From: Enterobacter sichuanensis
GTDB taxonomy: Bacteria; Pseudomonadota; Gammaproteobacteria; Enterobacterales; Enterobacteriaceae
Length of the DNA: 64,000 nt
NCBI RefSeq assembly: GCF_002939185.1
Contig: NZ_POVL01000008.1
Location: 46,371 to 110,370, forward strand
Direction: 5' to 3'
Shown one piece after another: positions 39,895 through 46,852 of the stretch. Position 1 is the stretch's first letter. Each line of letters starts with the position of its first letter. The position numbers and the translations under genes were made by a program. The notes under the pieces were generated by a model that worked only from the letters and a program-made list of their open reading frames with translations, ran no database searches and was not told the origin of the DNA.

Positions 39895-40089
39895 ATGAGC
39901 GCAGATGAAAACTTGTTGAGTAAAATCCAGGAAGTACGGACGGTAGAAGATGTGGAGCAAGTCAATTTGGGCCTTTCTAAAGGCTGGGTGATTTTGAAGA
40001 TCACCGAGAGCTCTACAGTCTGGGAAGATGGCAGCAAAAGCAGCCTTATTACATATCACATGGGCAAGCCGAAGGCTTTGCCGGTCTGA
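39895..40089 (+). CDS. small hypothetical phage protein
   Basis: A 64-residue protein starting MSADENLLSKIQEVRTVEDV after a GAGG site; an extended in-frame start at 39817 lies in the terminator and is rejected. The C-terminal part (WVILKITESSTVWEDGSKSS) looks beta-rich. I recognise it only as a type of small protein found after Q in lambdoid phages. A terminator follows at 40128. Confidence 0.65.
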   Translation: MSADENLLSKIQEVRTVEDVEQVNLGLSKGWVILKITESSTVWEDGSKSSLITYHMGKPKALPV

Positions 40090-40127
40090 TCAAGCCTTAC
40101 CAAATCATAAATTTCAATCATATATAG

Positions 40128-40149
40128 GCCACCTCACGGTGGCGTTTTT
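40128..40149 (+). terminator. intrinsic terminator
   Basis: GCCACC TCAC GGTGGC followed by GTTTTTG, 39 bp after the small gene stop. It is one of several terminators inside the Q-controlled late operon. Confidence 0.8.
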
Positions 40150-40192
40150 GTTTCCCATCATTCTGAGAGGACTCACGGCAATAAGAGGGGGG

Positions 40193-40327
40193 ATGTCCAC
40201 CTCGATTGCCATTACTGAATACAAAAAAGCGGGGGACGACATCGCATCCCCCGCCAAAACGTTTTCACATTTTTCTGTCTGTGGTTGTAAAAGCCGGCGG
40301 CTGGGATTTAGTTCCTTACGGTGGTAA
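40193..40327 (+). CDS. possible 44-residue ORF behind a duplicated holin leader
   Basis: Starts MSTSIAITEYKKAGDDIASP after AGAGGGGGG. Its leader (40161-40199, CTGAGAGGACTCA... to ATGTCC) resembles the leader of the first holin-like gene (41031-41073). The coding part is unlike that holin and contains a long hairpin, so it may be a remnant or untranslated. Low confidence. Confidence 0.25.
   Translation: MSTSIAITEYKKAGDDIASPAKTFSHFSVCGCKSRRLGFSSLRW
40223..40254 (-). terminator. leftward intrinsic terminator in the late region
   Basis: On the minus strand, GCGGGGGA/TCCCCCGC (arms 40229-40236 and 40247-40254) is followed directly by TTTTTTGT. On the plus strand no T-run follows at once. It would end a short leftward transcript beginning between about 40255 and 40400. 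Confidence 0.65.
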
Positions 40328-40398
40328 TAACAATCCTGTAAGTTAAAAAATTAATTAATAAAGTTTAAAAAATATCAACCCCTACCGTTTGGTAGATT

Positions 40399-40611
40399 GA
40401 CGATATTTATGAATCATAGGTAAATTGCAGTCGTGGTGAATCCCCGTATGCGGCGTGGTGTACAGTCAAAATTTCTCTGGTGAGAATCGTAAACGAGATC
40501 GCGGACTTCGTGTCTGGAGAGTCCACCGGGAGGCCCCCGGCGCCACTTAACTATAATAATTCCTGTTGTGAATAAACTTCGGCCTGTTTACCCGGACAGG
40601 CGTCTTTTTGG
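40399..40611 (+). ncRNA. candidate small-RNA unit A
   Basis: A promoter-like TTGACG (40399-40404) precedes GTGGTGAATCC (near 40436), a hairpin CCGGG-AGGCC-CCCGG (40528-40542), and an intrinsic terminator GCCTGT/ACAGGC with TCTTTTT (40583-40611). No ORF with a plausible start is inside. The same order of elements recurs in unit B, which argues for a functional transcript. I do not recognise a named RNA family. Confidence 0.45.
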
Positions 40612-40633
40612 TTAGCCTCCTGTTAAATTGCCA

Positions 40634-40838
40634 TTGACTCAGATTATGACTCAAACATAGATTATGAATGTGGTGAATCCTTTCTAAGCGAAAGGGCGTT
40701 CCAGTCAACTGCTATCTGCAGGTATGCGCGCGGCTTTGCTGACTGGGGTAGAGTCACCGGGAGGCACCCGGCACCATGACAACAACAATACAGTTTCAAA
40801 TTCCTTGAGAGCCTGCCATAAAACGCAGGCCTTTTTTT
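40634..40838 (+). ncRNA. candidate small-RNA unit B
   Basis: Second copy of the unit A plan: TTGACT (40634-40639), GTGGTGAATCC (40670-40680), hairpin CCGGG-AGGCA-CCCGG (40757-40771) and terminator GCCTGC/GCAGGC with TTTTTTT (40811-40837). The block GAGTCACCGGGAGGCACCCG is shared with unit A almost exactly, while the middle differs. An ATG after the hairpin opens only 10 codons. The GGGAGG in the hairpin loop looks like a masked ribosome-binding site. Confidence 0.45.
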
Positions 40839-41012
40839 ATGGTTTTGCAAACTGCTGCTACGCTTTGAGTTGTGGGAAGTAACTGAATGCCCGGTGGTTC
40901 TCCTGGACCGATAGTGAATCAGCCGATACAGCTTCACCTCTGAGCATAAGTCTTACTCACACCTACCTTACAAATAGTCAACTCATTAGCCCGCCATCAA
41001 CAGCGGGCTTTT
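40839..41012 (+). other. non-coding stretch ending in a terminator
   Basis: No gene is supported. It includes GCCCGGTGGTTCTCCTGGAC near 40890 and GTGAATC near 40914, faint echoes of units A and B. It ends in an intrinsic terminator GCCCGC/GCGGGC followed by TTTTATTATT (40989-41012). It could be a third small transcript, but no promoter is evident. Confidence 0.35.
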
Positions 41013-41067
41013 ATTATTTCCCCTCAAACTTACTGAGAGGATTCATAGCAATTACAGAGGGGGCGTA

Positions 41068-41457
41068 ATGTCCGATCCATTAACCGGCACTGGTGCAGTT
41101 ATCGGCGGAGGCCTGCTGGGTTCAGTCCTGTATGGTGTCTTTACTCATACAGATTTCGGCGTGGTGTTTGGAGCGTTTGGTGGTGCGGTGTTTTACGTCG
41201 CGACAGCTGCAAACCTTACGCGTGCTCGCCTGGCTGCATATTTCCTTACATCATTCATTGTTGGAGTGCTTGGCGCCGGGTTTGTTGGTTCATGGCTAAA
41301 TGCTGCCTCGAGTTATGAAAAACCACTGGATGCACTCGGTGCAGTGATTTTGTCTGCACTGTGTATAAAAATCCTAACTTTTCTTAATAACCAGGACCTG
41401 AACACCCTGTTCGGTTTTTTCTCACGGTTACGCGGAGGAGGGGGAAATGGTAATTGA
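41068..41457 (+). CDS. putative phage holin (four hydrophobic segments)
   Basis: A 129-residue membrane protein starting MSDPLTGTGAVIGGGLLGSV after CAGAGGGGGCG. Hydrophobic segments lie near residues 10-27, 32-48, 55-75 and 90-106. The C-terminus ends RLRGGGGNGN. It is the first gene of the lysis cassette, and its 3' end overlaps the second holin-like gene by 11 bp. It would set lysis timing by permeabilising the inner membrane. Holin versus antiholin role cannot be told from sequence. Confidence 0.8.
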   Translation: MSDPLTGTGAVIGGGLLGSVLYGVFTHTDFGVVFGAFGGAVFYVATAANLTRARLAAYFLTSFIVGVLGAGFVGSWLNAASSYEKPLDALGAVILSALCIKILTFLNNQDLNTLFGFFSRLRGGGGNGN

Positions 41458-41725
41458 CCCGTCAGCTGTCTTTAACGCGTTTATCTGCTCGGTGATCGTC
41501 GTCGTTCTGATGTTCTACCAGCGCCATGGTGCCCGGCACCGTCCTTTTATCTCAATCCTGGCGTATATAACCATCCTGGTTTACGCAGTAATCCCATGGC
41601 AATTCATCTTCGGCCTCTATCGTGACTCCAGTTGGCTGGTGGTGATGTCGAACCTCCTGATATGCGCAGCTGTTATGAAGGTCCGGGGAAATCTGGCACG
41701 TCTGGTTGATCTTCTGAGGCACTAA
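41447..41725 (+). CDS. second holin-like membrane protein
   Basis: A 92-residue protein of the small phage holin type with about three transmembrane segments (AFICSVIVVVLMFY, ISILAYITILVYAVIPWQFI, WLVVMSNLLICAAV) and a basic C-terminus (RGNLARLVDLLRH). Its start lies inside the 3' end of the previous gene and follows GGAGGAGGGGG. Two adjacent holin-like proteins suggest a holin/antiholin pair. Confidence 0.8.
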   Translation: MVIDPSAVFNAFICSVIVVVLMFYQRHGARHRPFISILAYITILVYAVIPWQFIFGLYRDSSWLVVMSNLLICAAVMKVRGNLARLVDLLRH

Positions 41726-42267
41726 TGACAAAAGACGAAATTTTTGACGCCATTCTTGGCAAAGAGGGCGGTTACGTTAATCACCCCGACGATAAAGGTG
41801 GCCCAACAAACTGGGGAATCACGCAAGCGGTAGCACGTGCCCACGGTTACAGCGGTGATATGCGTAACCTTACCCGCCAGCAGGCGCTGGATATCCTGAC
41901 GGCTGACTACTGGGCAGGGCCACGCTTCGACCTTGTTTCTGAGGTATCACCAGCCATCGCCGCCGAATTGTGCGATACCGGCGTTAACATGGGCCCATCA
42001 GTTCAGACCAAATGGTTCCAGCGCTGGCTGAACGTGTTCAACATTCAGGGCACGCTTTATCCCGATCTGATTGCAGATGGTTTTATCGGTCCGCGAACTA
42101 TCAGCGCGTTAAAAAGCTATCTTTCCCGGCGAGGAAAAGAGGGCGAACTGGTTATGCTCCGGGCCCTGAATTGTAGCCAGGGTCAGCGTTATCTTGAGCT
42201 GGCAGAACAGCGCAGCGCGAACGAAACGTTTGTTTATGGCTGGGTAAAGGAGCGGGTGGTTATATGA
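41725..42267 (+). CDS. endolysin, glycosyl hydrolase family 108 muramidase
   Basis: A 180-residue peptidoglycan hydrolase that lyses the host. The N-terminal GH108 domain has the catalytic Glu14 in GKEGGYVNHPDDKGGPTNWG, and the C-terminal region matches the peptidoglycan-binding_3 domain (ADGFIGPRTISAL). No signal peptide, so release depends on the holin. It starts one base inside the previous stop (TAATG) and overlaps the spanin gene by 4 bp. Confidence 0.93.
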   Translation: MTKDEIFDAILGKEGGYVNHPDDKGGPTNWGITQAVARAHGYSGDMRNLTRQQALDILTADYWAGPRFDLVSEVSPAIAAELCDTGVNMGPSVQTKWFQRWLNVFNIQGTLYPDLIADGFIGPRTISALKSYLSRRGKEGELVMLRALNCSQGQRYLELAEQRSANETFVYGWVKERVVI

Positions 42268-42533
42268 CGCTTGAGATAATTACCGGACTCGTTGTCGCGG
42301 TGTTTGCTGCTATTGCCGCCGCGTTTGGCCTGGGTCATTCACGCGGAACCAGCAAAGCGGAAGCGAAAGCCGATCAGCAGCGCACCGAAGATAACGCAGC
42401 TGCAACGGTCGCAGCAGCAGATCGCCGTGTAGAGACAACGAAAGAGGCCAGCAATGTACAGCAGACTGTTAACCACTTGCCTGATAACGATGTTGATCGC
42501 GAGCTGCGGGACAACTGGACCCGTAAGGGTTGA
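42264..42533 (+). CDS. Rz-like i-spanin
   Basis: An 89-residue protein with one N-terminal transmembrane helix (IITGLVVAVFAAIAAAFGLG) and a charged, Ala-rich periplasmic coiled coil (TSKAEAKADQQRTEDNAAAT). It would pair with the nested Rz1-like lipoprotein to fuse inner and outer membranes in the last lysis step. It overlaps the endolysin by 4 bp. Confidence 0.88.
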   Translation: MTLEIITGLVVAVFAAIAAAFGLGHSRGTSKAEAKADQQRTEDNAAATVAAADRRVETTKEASNVQQTVNHLPDNDVDRELRDNWTRKG

Positions 42534-42684
42534 GGTAGTGGACACGGCTTGCGACTGGGTTAAACCCATCTACGGCACAGCGCACGACTGGGATGTGCTG
42601 GATCGGCAGACAAAGCGCGACATCCTGGCGCATAACAAAGAGTGGCAGGCGAACTGCCAGAAAGAAATCAGATCCTCGCAATAG
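42454..42684 (+). CDS. Rz1-like o-spanin lipoprotein, start nested in Rz
   Basis: A 76-residue lipoprotein starting in a different frame inside the Rz-like gene. The lipobox LIASC puts the lipidated Cys at residue 18 after a short signal peptide (MYSRLLTTCLITML). Two further Cys (CDW and NCQK) could form disulfides. The overlapping-gene design is typical of two-component spanins. Confidence 0.88.
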   Translation: MYSRLLTTCLITMLIASCGTTGPVRVEVVDTACDWVKPIYGTAHDWDVLDRQTKRDILAHNKEWQANCQKEIRSSQ

Positions 42685-42743
42685 TTCTGATTATCCCCTT
42701 CAGCGGATAAGACAACACTTATCCCCTACAAGGTATAAAACTG

Positions 42744-42765
42744 CCTCGCACCCGCGGGGTTTTTT
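42744..42765 (+). terminator. intrinsic terminator after the lysis cassette
   Basis: CCTCGC/GCGGGG stem with ACCC loop, then TTTTTT. The rest of 42766-42894 shows no gene. The stem has one G-T pair. Confidence 0.75.
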
Positions 42766-42894
42766 AATGCGCATCGCACGCGCACATTCTACTCAGAACC
42801 TTTCAGGATGACCCTTGAGGAACCGGCTGGCGTCGGAGCCTTCTGAGGGCTGGATCTCCTGTGCGACAAGGTTCATCACTAAAAGGTAGCTCCG

Positions 42895-43455
42895 ATGAAT
42901 GGGATTGTTAGCAATGCAGGTAAAACCTGTTCCGTTAATTCATGTGAACGGCCAGCGCATTGCAAAAGCATGTGCCAGATGCATTATCTTCGGCTCTATA
43001 AAACCGGCTCCCTTAAAGCAAAATCACCACTCGATAGATTGAGAAGCAAGTATATGGTTGATGAGTCAACCGGATGCTGGAACTGGCTTGCATACATAAA
43101 TCCAGACGGCTATGGAATGTTCAAACATAAAGGGGTGATGACCCTGGCCCACAAAGCCAGTTATGAACTACTGGTCAAGAATGTTCCTGAAGGTTTGGAA
43201 ATTGATCACGCCTGTCATAACCGAAAGTGTGTCAACCCAAAACACCTAAGTGTGGTAACGCACAGAGTAAACGTCTGGAACAGAATAAAGCCAGTTAGCT
43301 CCACTGGAGTGATGGGTGTATCTCTCAGGGAAAGCGGAAAGTACAGGGCGAGACTGACGAGAAATGGCGATATCATTCTCCAAAAGGAATTTGAGACATT
43401 ATCCGAAGCAACGGCTGCGGTTGAAAAAGCACGATGCGAATTTGAGGGGAAATAA
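42895..43455 (+). CDS. HNH homing-type endonuclease, copy 1
   Basis: A 186-residue protein. The N-terminal Cys/His cluster (CSVNSCERPAHCKSMCQMHY) looks like a small zinc knuckle. The HNH motif is IDHACHNRKCVNPKHL near residues 102-117. A C-terminal AP2-like DNA-binding segment (GVMGVSLRESGKYRARL) follows. This is the layout of free-standing phage HNH homing endonucleases. The stop overlaps the glycosyltransferase start (TAATG). Confidence 0.85.
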   Translation: MNGIVSNAGKTCSVNSCERPAHCKSMCQMHYLRLYKTGSLKAKSPLDRLRSKYMVDESTGCWNWLAYINPDGYGMFKHKGVMTLAHKASYELLVKNVPEGLEIDHACHNRKCVNPKHLSVVTHRVNVWNRIKPVSSTGVMGVSLRESGKYRARLTRNGDIILQKEFETLSEATAAVEKARCEFEGK

Positions 43456-44915
43456 TGGACGTCATTATTGATGGGGTTCCTTATGTCCGCGCCGATAGCG
43501 TTTCTCACAATAAAATCGGCATCGCGATAACTACGCATAACAGGCCGCAGGTACTCGCAAATTCACTTGAGCAACATCGTAAACATTTACCTACCGGCGC
43601 TGTGGTATTCGTCATCGATGACGGGTCCAACCCTCCAGCAAAAGTGCCGGATTGGTGCAAGTTAATCCGGCACGATAAGTCACTTGGGATTGTCGCATCG
43701 AAAAATGCCAGCCTTGAATGCCTTATGGACTCAGGATGCGAACATTTATTTTTGTGGGATGACGATGCGTATGCCATCGCTGATAACTGGCACCTCCCTT
43801 ACATCCAATCGCCAGAGCCACATCTGGCTTACCAGTTTCTCGATCTGGCTGGCCGCAACAAGCTGAATGACCTTTCGGTGCTTTACCGTGACGATCAGCA
43901 TGTGGCGTATACCGGACAGCGCGGCGTGATGCTTTATTACCACCGCAGCGCCATCGAGAAGGTGGGCGGATTCGATCCGGTTTATGGTCGCGGCATGTAC
44001 GAGCACAGCGACCTCGCCCTGCGCATCCATAATGCAGGACTGACTACGTGGGCTTATGCTGATGTCCTCGGTTCAGACAAGCTGATTCATTCCCTCGATG
44101 AGCATGAAGCGGTGGAGCGTTCGGTACCGAGGCCCGACCGCCAGGCGCTGGTGGAACGTAATGTGAAGATCCACAACGAACGACGTGATACCGGCTTTAC
44201 CGGTTACGTTGAATATCGGCGTCAGCGCGACGTGGTTATCACTACGTTACTGACCAGCCAGCCTGACCCTCAACGCGGCACGAAAATGACGGCCTCACCT
44301 GACATGCTGATCAAGTGGGCGGCCTCGCTTCGACAGTGTGGCCGCATAGCGCTGGTGGATGAACTGCAGACGGCACCGGCAGACGTTGAGCTTTACCGCG
44401 TTCCTGACTTGAAGATGAATGTCTACTTCCGACGCTGGCTGCATATCTGGCAGCACCTGCGCGATCACCCTGAATACCGGTTCGTCTGGTGTACTGATGG
44501 TACCGATGTCGAAATGCTTCGCGCGCCGTGGGAAGAAATGGAACCCGGGAAGGTGTATGTCGGTTCTGAACCGAAGACCTACGCCGACACCTGGGCGAAA
44601 CAGAATCATCCTGAGCGTATCTATCAGGAGTTCCTTGAAGCGCACCGCGGCGATGTGATGCTTAACGCTGGTCTGCTGGGTGGCACCCGCGCTGATGTAA
44701 TGGCGTTCGCTCACGGCATCATCCGTCTTTACTACCGGATCGAGAGTTATCGTTTCTGGAAGAAAGAACAGGCTGGCGCCGCGGTGGGTGACATGATCGC
44801 TTTTGGCATTGTCGCTAAGTCTTTTGGCGATCGCATTGTCACCGGCCCGCGCATCCACACAGTTTTTAAGACTGATGGTGTCGGTAGAGAGTGTGCGTGG
44901 TTTCGCCATAAATAG
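43455..44915 (+). CDS. two-module glycosyltransferase (GT2-like plus second GT-A-like module)
   Basis: A 486-residue cytoplasmic protein. Residues 20-240 are GT2-like: IGIAITTHNRP, the nucleotide-binding VFVIDDGSNPP (Asp55, Asp56), the metal-binding LWDDDAYA (Asp102-104) and GGFDPVYGRGMYEHSDLALR near the acceptor site. Residues 250-486 form a second unit with WCTDGTDVEM (Asp348, Asp351) and MLNAGLLGG, which resemble a GT-A fold of another family. No signal or membrane segment. It lies between HNH genes in the packaging region, so it probably modifies a phage component (virion protein or DNA), or host surface sugar; the acceptor is unknown. Confidence 0.8.
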   Translation: MDVIIDGVPYVRADSVSHNKIGIAITTHNRPQVLANSLEQHRKHLPTGAVVFVIDDGSNPPAKVPDWCKLIRHDKSLGIVASKNASLECLMDSGCEHLFLWDDDAYAIADNWHLPYIQSPEPHLAYQFLDLAGRNKLNDLSVLYRDDQHVAYTGQRGVMLYYHRSAIEKVGGFDPVYGRGMYEHSDLALRIHNAGLTTWAYADVLGSDKLIHSLDEHEAVERSVPRPDRQALVERNVKIHNERRDTGFTGYVEYRRQRDVVITTLLTSQPDPQRGTKMTASPDMLIKWAASLRQCGRIALVDELQTAPADVELYRVPDLKMNVYFRRWLHIWQHLRDHPEYRFVWCTDGTDVEMLRAPWEEMEPGKVYVGSEPKTYADTWAKQNHPERIYQEFLEAHRGDVMLNAGLLGGTRADVMAFAHGIIRLYYRIESYRFWKKEQAGAAVGDMIAFGIVAKSFGDRIVTGPRIHTVFKTDGVGRECAWFRHK

Positions 44916-44930
44916 TTTGAAAAATAAATC

Positions 44931-44954
44931 AAGGTCGCTTCGGCGGCCTTTTTT
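44931..44954 (+). terminator. intrinsic terminator after the glycosyltransferase
   Basis: AAGGTCGC TTCG GCGGCCTT then TTTTA, with a UUCG loop and one G-T pair, 16 bp past the stop. Confidence 0.85.
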
Positions 44955-44974
44955 ATTGGTTGCGAGATATGCAC

Positions 44975-45556
44975 ATGACTAAAAAATGTTCCGTGAATGA
45001 CTGCGATAATAGTTCTGAAAAAAGAGGGATGTGCGGAAAGCACTATTTCAGATGGCGGAAATACGGTGATCCGTTGGTTGTGAGGAACACAGTTTATAGC
45101 TCGCCACAGGAAGCAATTAAGGCCAGGACAAAGATTGAAGGCGAATGCCAGGTATGGACCGGAGCAAAGTTAAAAACAGGTTACGGCAGCATACGAACTG
45201 GCGGTAAGGCATTACGTGTGCATCGCTTTGTTTGGGAATCCGTGAACGGTCCTGTTCCTGATGGTATGGATGTCGATCATATTTGTCGCAACAGGCTCTG
45301 CTGCAATATCAATCACCTCAGGTTGGCCAGCAGAAGCGAGAACAATCAGAACCTCGGCGGCGCTAAGAAAAATAATAAAACCGGAGTACTCGGGGTTACT
45401 TATCTGAATCGCGGCAACAGGCGCTGGCTCGCGCAAGTTAAGCTCAATGGCAAGTTTGTTCTAAGGAAAACATTCGTGTCACTTGAAGAAGCCAGGGACG
45501 CAGCTGTCGCTGCCAGACTTGAGCACTTCACACACAATGAGGCTGACAGATGTTGA
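44975..45556 (+). CDS. HNH homing-type endonuclease, copy 2
   Basis: Paralogue of copy 1 with the same layout: zinc-knuckle-like CSVNDCDNSSEKRGMCGKHY, HNH motif VDHICRNRLCCNINHLRL, and AP2-like GVLGVTYLNRGNRRWLAQV. Starting at MTKKCSVND gives 193 residues; starts at 44969 or TTG 44960 are also possible since no clear ribosome-binding site decides. It overlaps the next glycosyltransferase by 7 bp. Confidence 0.82.
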   Translation: MTKKCSVNDCDNSSEKRGMCGKHYFRWRKYGDPLVVRNTVYSSPQEAIKARTKIEGECQVWTGAKLKTGYGSIRTGGKALRVHRFVWESVNGPVPDGMDVDHICRNRLCCNINHLRLASRSENNQNLGGAKKNNKTGVLGVTYLNRGNRRWLAQVKLNGKFVLRKTFVSLEEARDAAVAARLEHFTHNEADRC

Positions 45557-46128
45557 TCGCTATCGTGGCCCACCACTCTCGCCGAGACATGGCTAATGAC
45601 TTAGCGAGTAAGCTTGAGGCTGACAGTATCTTCATGGATGAACATAGCGCTGGTGCAAATGCAAACCATCTTCGCGCTCTTAGTTGGGCCGCTGAACAGT
45701 CAGATAGGGTGATTATCATCGAAGAGGATGCATTACCCGTTGATGGTTTTCGTGATAAGGCTCAGGACTGGCTGGTGCGTTTCCCTGACGACATGCTGAG
45801 CTTTTATCTCGGTACCGGCCGACCGCCGCAGTATCAGAAAGAGATTGCCGGAATGCTGGTGGAAGCAGACAGAGTAAACGCTGATTACCTTGTTCTTAGC
45901 AAACTGATTCACGGCGTATGTTACAGCCCTCCTCGGGGCAGGCTGGCGCGCATGCTTAACGCATGGAATAAAACGCTGGCAGCTGATTACGCCGTCGGTG
46001 AGGCATTCGGTGGCCGGGTGATTTATCCGTGTTACTCGCTGGTGGATCACGCTGACCTCCCGACGGTTGAGCGTCACCCTGACAACGAACCGAGGACGGA
46101 ACGCCGCCGCGCATGGAGACTGGCATGA
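45550..46128 (+). CDS. glycosyltransferase-like protein (GT25-like)
   Basis: A 192-residue protein. The start MLIAIVAHHSRRDMANDLAS, the region DRVIIIEEDALPVDG (Glu58, Glu59, Asp60, in the place of the GT metal-binding acidic motif) and YPCYSLVDHADLPTVERH resemble small phage GT25-type glycosyltransferases. It is cytoplasmic. It is coupled by a 4-bp overlap to the packaging HNH gene. It probably acts with the two-module enzyme; donor and acceptor are unknown. Confidence 0.7.
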   Translation: MLIAIVAHHSRRDMANDLASKLEADSIFMDEHSAGANANHLRALSWAAEQSDRVIIIEEDALPVDGFRDKAQDWLVRFPDDMLSFYLGTGRPPQYQKEIAGMLVEADRVNADYLVLSKLIHGVCYSPPRGRLARMLNAWNKTLAADYAVGEAFGGRVIYPCYSLVDHADLPTVERHPDNEPRTERRRAWRLA

Positions 46129-46466
46129 ACAAAGAGCCCCGCGTATATGGCAGCCGATGGGATAAGGCCCGTCTGCGTTTCCTGCAGCAGCACCCACTAT
46201 GTGTGATGTGCGAGCAGCAGGGGCGCATAACCCCAGCAACGGTGGTTGACCATATCGAGCCCCACAAACTTAAAGATGCGCTTAAGTCAGGTAACCCTCT
46301 GGCCATATCGAAAGCACAGCTCCTGTTCTGGAGTAAAGATAACTGGCAGCCACTGTGCAAAGCGCATCATGACTCAACGAAACAGAGAATGGAGAAGAGC
46401 GGCGCGGTAATAGGTTGTGATGCCAACGGCTACCCGCTCGATCCTGCGTCTCACTGGAGCACGTAA
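46125..46466 (+). CDS. HNH endonuclease of the packaging module (HK97 gp74-like)
   Basis: A 113-residue protein starting MNKEPRVYGSRWDKAR. The HNH fold is shown by CVMCEQQGRITPATVVDHIE, LFWSKDNWQPLCKAHHDSTK. HK97-type phages carry such a gene next to terminase, and HK97 gp74 is reported to stimulate cos cleavage by the terminase. It belongs to a different HNH group from the two homing-type copies. Coupled to both neighbours by short overlaps. Confidence 0.88.
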   Translation: MNKEPRVYGSRWDKARLRFLQQHPLCVMCEQQGRITPATVVDHIEPHKLKDALKSGNPLAISKAQLLFWSKDNWQPLCKAHHDSTKQRMEKSGAVIGCDANGYPLDPASHWST

Positions 46467-46702
46467 TGAAAGACCTCAGCATTGAATACCTCGATGGAAA
46501 ATTCGTTCGCCTGGTGATTGATGGCGTGGAGATGAAGGACGTGACATCCATTCAGTTCTCGCACGCTGTAGGGCAGGAGGTGCCGACGGTGACCATTTCA
46601 GGGCATGTTGTCTCCGGGCGCGGTAAAGGCGATCAGAAACTCGAACAGGTTGATAAACAGACGCCCTGGAATGATGAAGTGAAGCGGATAATGAATGAGT
46701 GA
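46466..46702 (+). CDS. hypothetical phage protein between HNH and terminase genes
   Basis: A 78-residue beta-rich protein (LDGKFVRLVIDGVEMKDVTS, VPTVTISGHVVSGRG) with an acidic tail. Start and stop overlap with the HNH gene (TAATG). No function known; small genes of this type often stand before HK97-type terminases. Confidence 0.65.
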   Translation: MKDLSIEYLDGKFVRLVIDGVEMKDVTSIQFSHAVGQEVPTVTISGHVVSGRGKGDQKLEQVDKQTPWNDEVKRIMNE

Positions 46703-46752
46703 AATCATTTCATATGCAATGAAATTAAATGAGAACGAATCGCATCAGGGCA

Positions 46753-46800
46753 GGGGGGGGGATCAAATCTTCAAAACCTTTGCCCCAAATGACCGCCGCC
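46753..46800. other. candidate cos region
   Basis: The only non-coding gap between the packaging HNH and small terminase genes is 46703-46852. It holds a run of nine G (46753-46761) and the segment GATCAAATCTTCAAAACC. HK97-type phages cut cos next to the small terminase gene, so the cohesive end should be in or near this gap. The exact nick position cannot be seen. Confidence 0.4.
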
Positions 46801-46852
46801 AAAGTTTGATTTTAACGCTAACCCGATTTTTTTAGTTTTAAGGTGTTGACAT

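Noticed and set aside
40662..40937. 91-codon minus-strand frame in the late non-coding region
   Set aside because: It crosses the terminator and conserved hairpin of unit B and has no ribosome-binding site; the DNA signals favour non-coding function.
40380..41012. Possible tRNA genes, suggested by position after Q as in Shiga-toxin phages
   Set aside because: No cloverleaf could be built; GTGGTGAATCC is not a T-loop and no anticodon arm is found.
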